Source: Pseudobacter sp051955275
GTDB taxonomy: Bacteria; Bacteroidota; Bacteroidia; Chitinophagales; Chitinophagaceae
Assembly (NCBI RefSeq): GCF_051955275.1
Contig: NZ_JBQCGW010000126.1
Location: forward strand, 10,927-74,926
Direction: 5' to 3'
Length of the DNA stretch: 64,000 nucleotides
Position 1 is the first letter of the stretch. The number at the start of each line of letters is the position of its first letter. A program made the translations under genes and the position numbers. The notes under the pieces are model-generated. The model did not search any database. It was not told the origin of the DNA and saw nothing but the letters and a program-made list of their open reading frames with translations. Positions 62,360 through 64,000 of this stretch are shown here, piece by piece.

Positions 62360-63319
62360 ATGGCCGTTCCTGACAGGGAAGACATTCATATCATAACCCG
62401 GCATAGCAACCTACCAGCTTCCGGTATCCGGTCTGCGCTGGACGAATTTGTGTACAGCAGCAAATCCGGCTGGCAGCAGTTCCTGCGCATTATGTTCCTC
62501 AGCCTGGGAGCCAGCTTCCTGCTGGCAGGGATCATTTTCTTCTTTGCTTACAATTGGGACCAGCTGCACAAATTTGTGAAACTGGGCATCATGGAAGGAT
62601 TGATCATCCTGCTCACACTCACAGCGCTGCTCATGCGAAATAATATCCTGCTCCGGAAATTCCTGCTTACCGGCGCTTCTGTTCTGGTGGGGGTGCTCTT
62701 TGCCATCTTCGGACAGGTATACCAGACCGGCGCTGACGCATACGACCTCTTTCTCAACTGGACGCTGTGTATATGCCTATGGGTACTGGTAGCCGATTTT
62801 GCGCCGCTATGGCTGGTCTGGCTGATACTGGTGAACCTCACAGCCCAGTTGTATGTACAGCAGATCAGGACCTACTGGCCCACCATGAGCCTGCCACTAC
62901 TTTTATATGGTATCAATGTGGTAAGCATGGTGATTTCATTATTGCTGAAACATTTCTGGAAAGCAGACATCCCGGGCTGGTTCATAATTGTACTGGCCCT
63001 GGGTGCAGTGACTATTTCCACCATCAGCGTAAGCATTGGGATATTTGAAAGAAACGAACCGCTGTTCGGCATACTGACCATACTGGTGATCCTCAGTTAT
63101 GCAGCCGCCATCTGGTATGGTTATAATAACAAAAGCATATTCTTCCTGGCTATTACAGGATGCAGCGTGATCATCATTATCTGCGCCGCCATCCTCAACG
63201 CATCTGTGGATACCGGCAGTATTCTCTTCCTGTGCCTGTTCATTGCAGGCTCCATAACGGGGCTCATCAAAGGATTGCTCACCCTTCAAAAAAGCTGGAA
63301 CCTTGAAAAAGCAGACTGA
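62360..63319 (+). CDS. DUF2157-type multi-pass membrane protein
   Basis: 319 residues. A short soluble N-terminus (about 1-40) is followed by around nine hydrophobic helices (FLRIMFLSLGASFLLAGIIFFF, VGVLFAIFGQVYQTGADAYDL, SIFFLAITGCSVIIIICAAIL). FAYNWDQL and GQVYQTGADAYDLF are DUF2157 signatures. The function is unknown. The C-terminal 17 bases overlap the start of the next gene, so the two are probably translated together and may form one complex. Confidence 0.88.
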   Translation: MAVPDREDIHIITRHSNLPASGIRSALDEFVYSSKSGWQQFLRIMFLSLGASFLLAGIIFFFAYNWDQLHKFVKLGIMEGLIILLTLTALLMRNNILLRKFLLTGASVLVGVLFAIFGQVYQTGADAYDLFLNWTLCICLWVLVADFAPLWLVWLILVNLTAQLYVQQIRTYWPTMSLPLLLYGINVVSMVISLLLKHFWKADIPGWFIIVLALGAVTISTISVSIGIFERNEPLFGILTILVILSYAAAIWYGYNNKSIFFLAITGCSVIIIICAAILNASVDTGSILFLCLFIAGSITGLIKGLLTLQKSWNLEKAD

Positions 63320-64000
63320 TATCACAGCTACGATCGATCTCTTCCGTGCAAGGGAGGGTAATAGCTTTCAATTGAATGAGCCGGCCTTGCTGGCCGACTA
63401 TGAAAAGGCCAATGCCAACCGTTCGGGTATCGCTATTAAAGTACTGACCGTGATCGGCGGATTCCTGGCCACCTGCGCCTTTATTGGTCTTCTATTTGTG
63501 GGAGGCCTCTTTGAATCCGGAACGGGCATGTGCATCACAGGCTTCTTCTTTATTGCCGGAGCGCTGATCCTGAAAAGAGTGAAGGACCTGCTGATCCTGG
63601 ATACATTCGCAGTTTCCTTTTATGTATGCGGCTGTGTATTGCTGTTGATCGGCGCAAATGAACTGCGGATGAATGAAATTGCAGTGAGCCTGCTATTCAT
63701 GGGTATCGCCCTTTTCTCGCTCTGGTTTGTGCAGGCCTATATGATGGCATTCACAGCCACCATCCTTTTCCATGCAGCCAGCGTGGCATTACTGGAGACT
63801 TACCGGTTCGACAGCTTCGTACATATTTATATTTCTTTACTCATCTGGTTCTTTACAGGCATGATATTGCAGGAAGCAAGGATCATCAGAAGCAGCACCC
63901 TGCTGAACAGGTTGTACAATCCGGTGCGAATGGCAACATTGTTTGCCTTGCTTACCATCCTGTACCTATCCGGTTCCGGCTGGTTCTTCCGCATTACCAG
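63303..64000 (+). CDS. DUF4401-like multi-pass membrane protein (partial, C-terminus outside window)
   Basis: The frame is open from TTG at 63303 (MKKQTDITATIDLFRAREGN) to the window end, 232 codons. No in-frame ATG lies between it and the preceding in-frame stop at 63255. It has a soluble N-terminus of about 45 residues, then several hydrophobic helices (VLTVIGGFLATCAFIGLLFV, LLFMGIALFSLWFVQAYMM pattern). In related bacteria a DUF4401 protein follows DUF2157, and the text fits, but I assign it mainly by context. It overlaps the DUF2157 gene by 17 bases. Confidence 0.75.
   Translation, partial: MKKQTDITATIDLFRAREGNSFQLNEPALLADYEKANANRSGIAIKVLTVIGGFLATCAFIGLLFVGGLFESGTGMCITGFFFIAGALILKRVKDLLILDTFAVSFYVCGCVLLLIGANELRMNEIAVSLLFMGIALFSLWFVQAYMMAFTATILFHAASVALLETYRFDSFVHIYISLLIWFFTGMILQEARIIRSSTLLNRLYNPVRMATLFALLTILYLSGSGWFFRIT

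Noticed and set aside
1..64000. tRNA, rRNA, CRISPR, insertion sequence, prophage or plasmid origin
   Set aside because: I scanned the gaps by eye and found no cloverleaf, spaced repeat array, transposase or integrase; a dedicated RNA search could still find a small RNA.

Overview
The window looks like a chromosomal segment from a Bacteroidota bacterium, most likely of the Chitinophagaceae (Chitinophaga/Pseudobacter/Niastella-like). The reasons are three SusC-type receptors, two SusD lipoproteins, two ECF-sigma/FecR pairs, a GldA/GldFG-type ABC exporter, DUF4843 and PKD-like lipoproteins, a Reg_prop/Y_Y_Y/LuxR-type regulator, and several promoter-like sites fitting the Bacteroidetes pattern TTTG-N20-TAnnTTTG. 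The family placement is inference from gene content. I saw no tRNA, rRNA, CRISPR array, insertion sequence or prophage.

Layout. 1-3616 (minus): ECF sigma factor, FecR anti-sigma factor and a SusC receptor cut by the window edge. 3870-4616: a NUMOD4/NUMOD1 protein with a degenerate HNH centre. 4745-21546: a glucuronoxylan-utilisation locus in two divergent operons around a 539-bp control region. The minus operon is xylB-xylA-SSS symporter-uxuA. The plus operon is lacI-type regulator-GH67-GH115-GH43-GH3-GH10. Two near-identical LacI-type operators lie in the control region, one over the xylB promoter and one next to the regulator's start codon. A lone TonB receptor (21733) and an NDH-2 NADH dehydrogenase (24301) follow.

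25625-29575 (minus): hen1-pnkp, a bacterial RNA-repair cassette, with a strong terminator-like hairpin upstream of its promoter. 29855-33792: a TonB receptor broken by a one-base frameshift, followed by a beta-propeller phytase. 33845-34506 (minus): a hicAB toxin-antitoxin pair whose toxin is frameshifted. Its promoter holds an inverted repeat in the -33/-7 spacer, and a perfect 50-bp palindrome lies farther upstream. 34789-36006: GH88 unsaturated glucuronyl hydrolase. 36105-44594: Reg_prop/LuxR regulator, SusC, SusD and a small lipoprotein; the SusC promoter carries a 52-bp-period direct repeat that is a good candidate regulator site.

44676-50617 (minus): two tandem stand-alone MutS-type ATPases, then (upstream in transcription) a GldF-GldG fusion permease and its ATPase. 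50704-60068 (minus): a sigma/FecR/SusC/SusD/DUF4843/PKD-like nutrient-uptake locus with no enzyme of its own. 60151-60392: a GNAT acetyltransferase with an internal deletion. 60385-62124 (minus): an orphan NPPW-type DNA adenine methyltransferase. 62360-64000: DUF2157 and DUF4401-like membrane proteins, the second cut by the window edge.

How the genes work together: GH10 cuts the xylan backbone; GH115 and GH67 remove (methyl)glucuronate; GH43 and GH3 produce xylose and arabinose; the SSS symporter imports sugar. XylA and XylB send xylose into the pentose phosphate pathway, while UxuA handles the glucuronate branch (UxaC and UxuB are not in the window). Three genes show small lesions (TonB receptor, hicA, GNAT). 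They may be real decay or, for the two one-base shifts, sequencing error.
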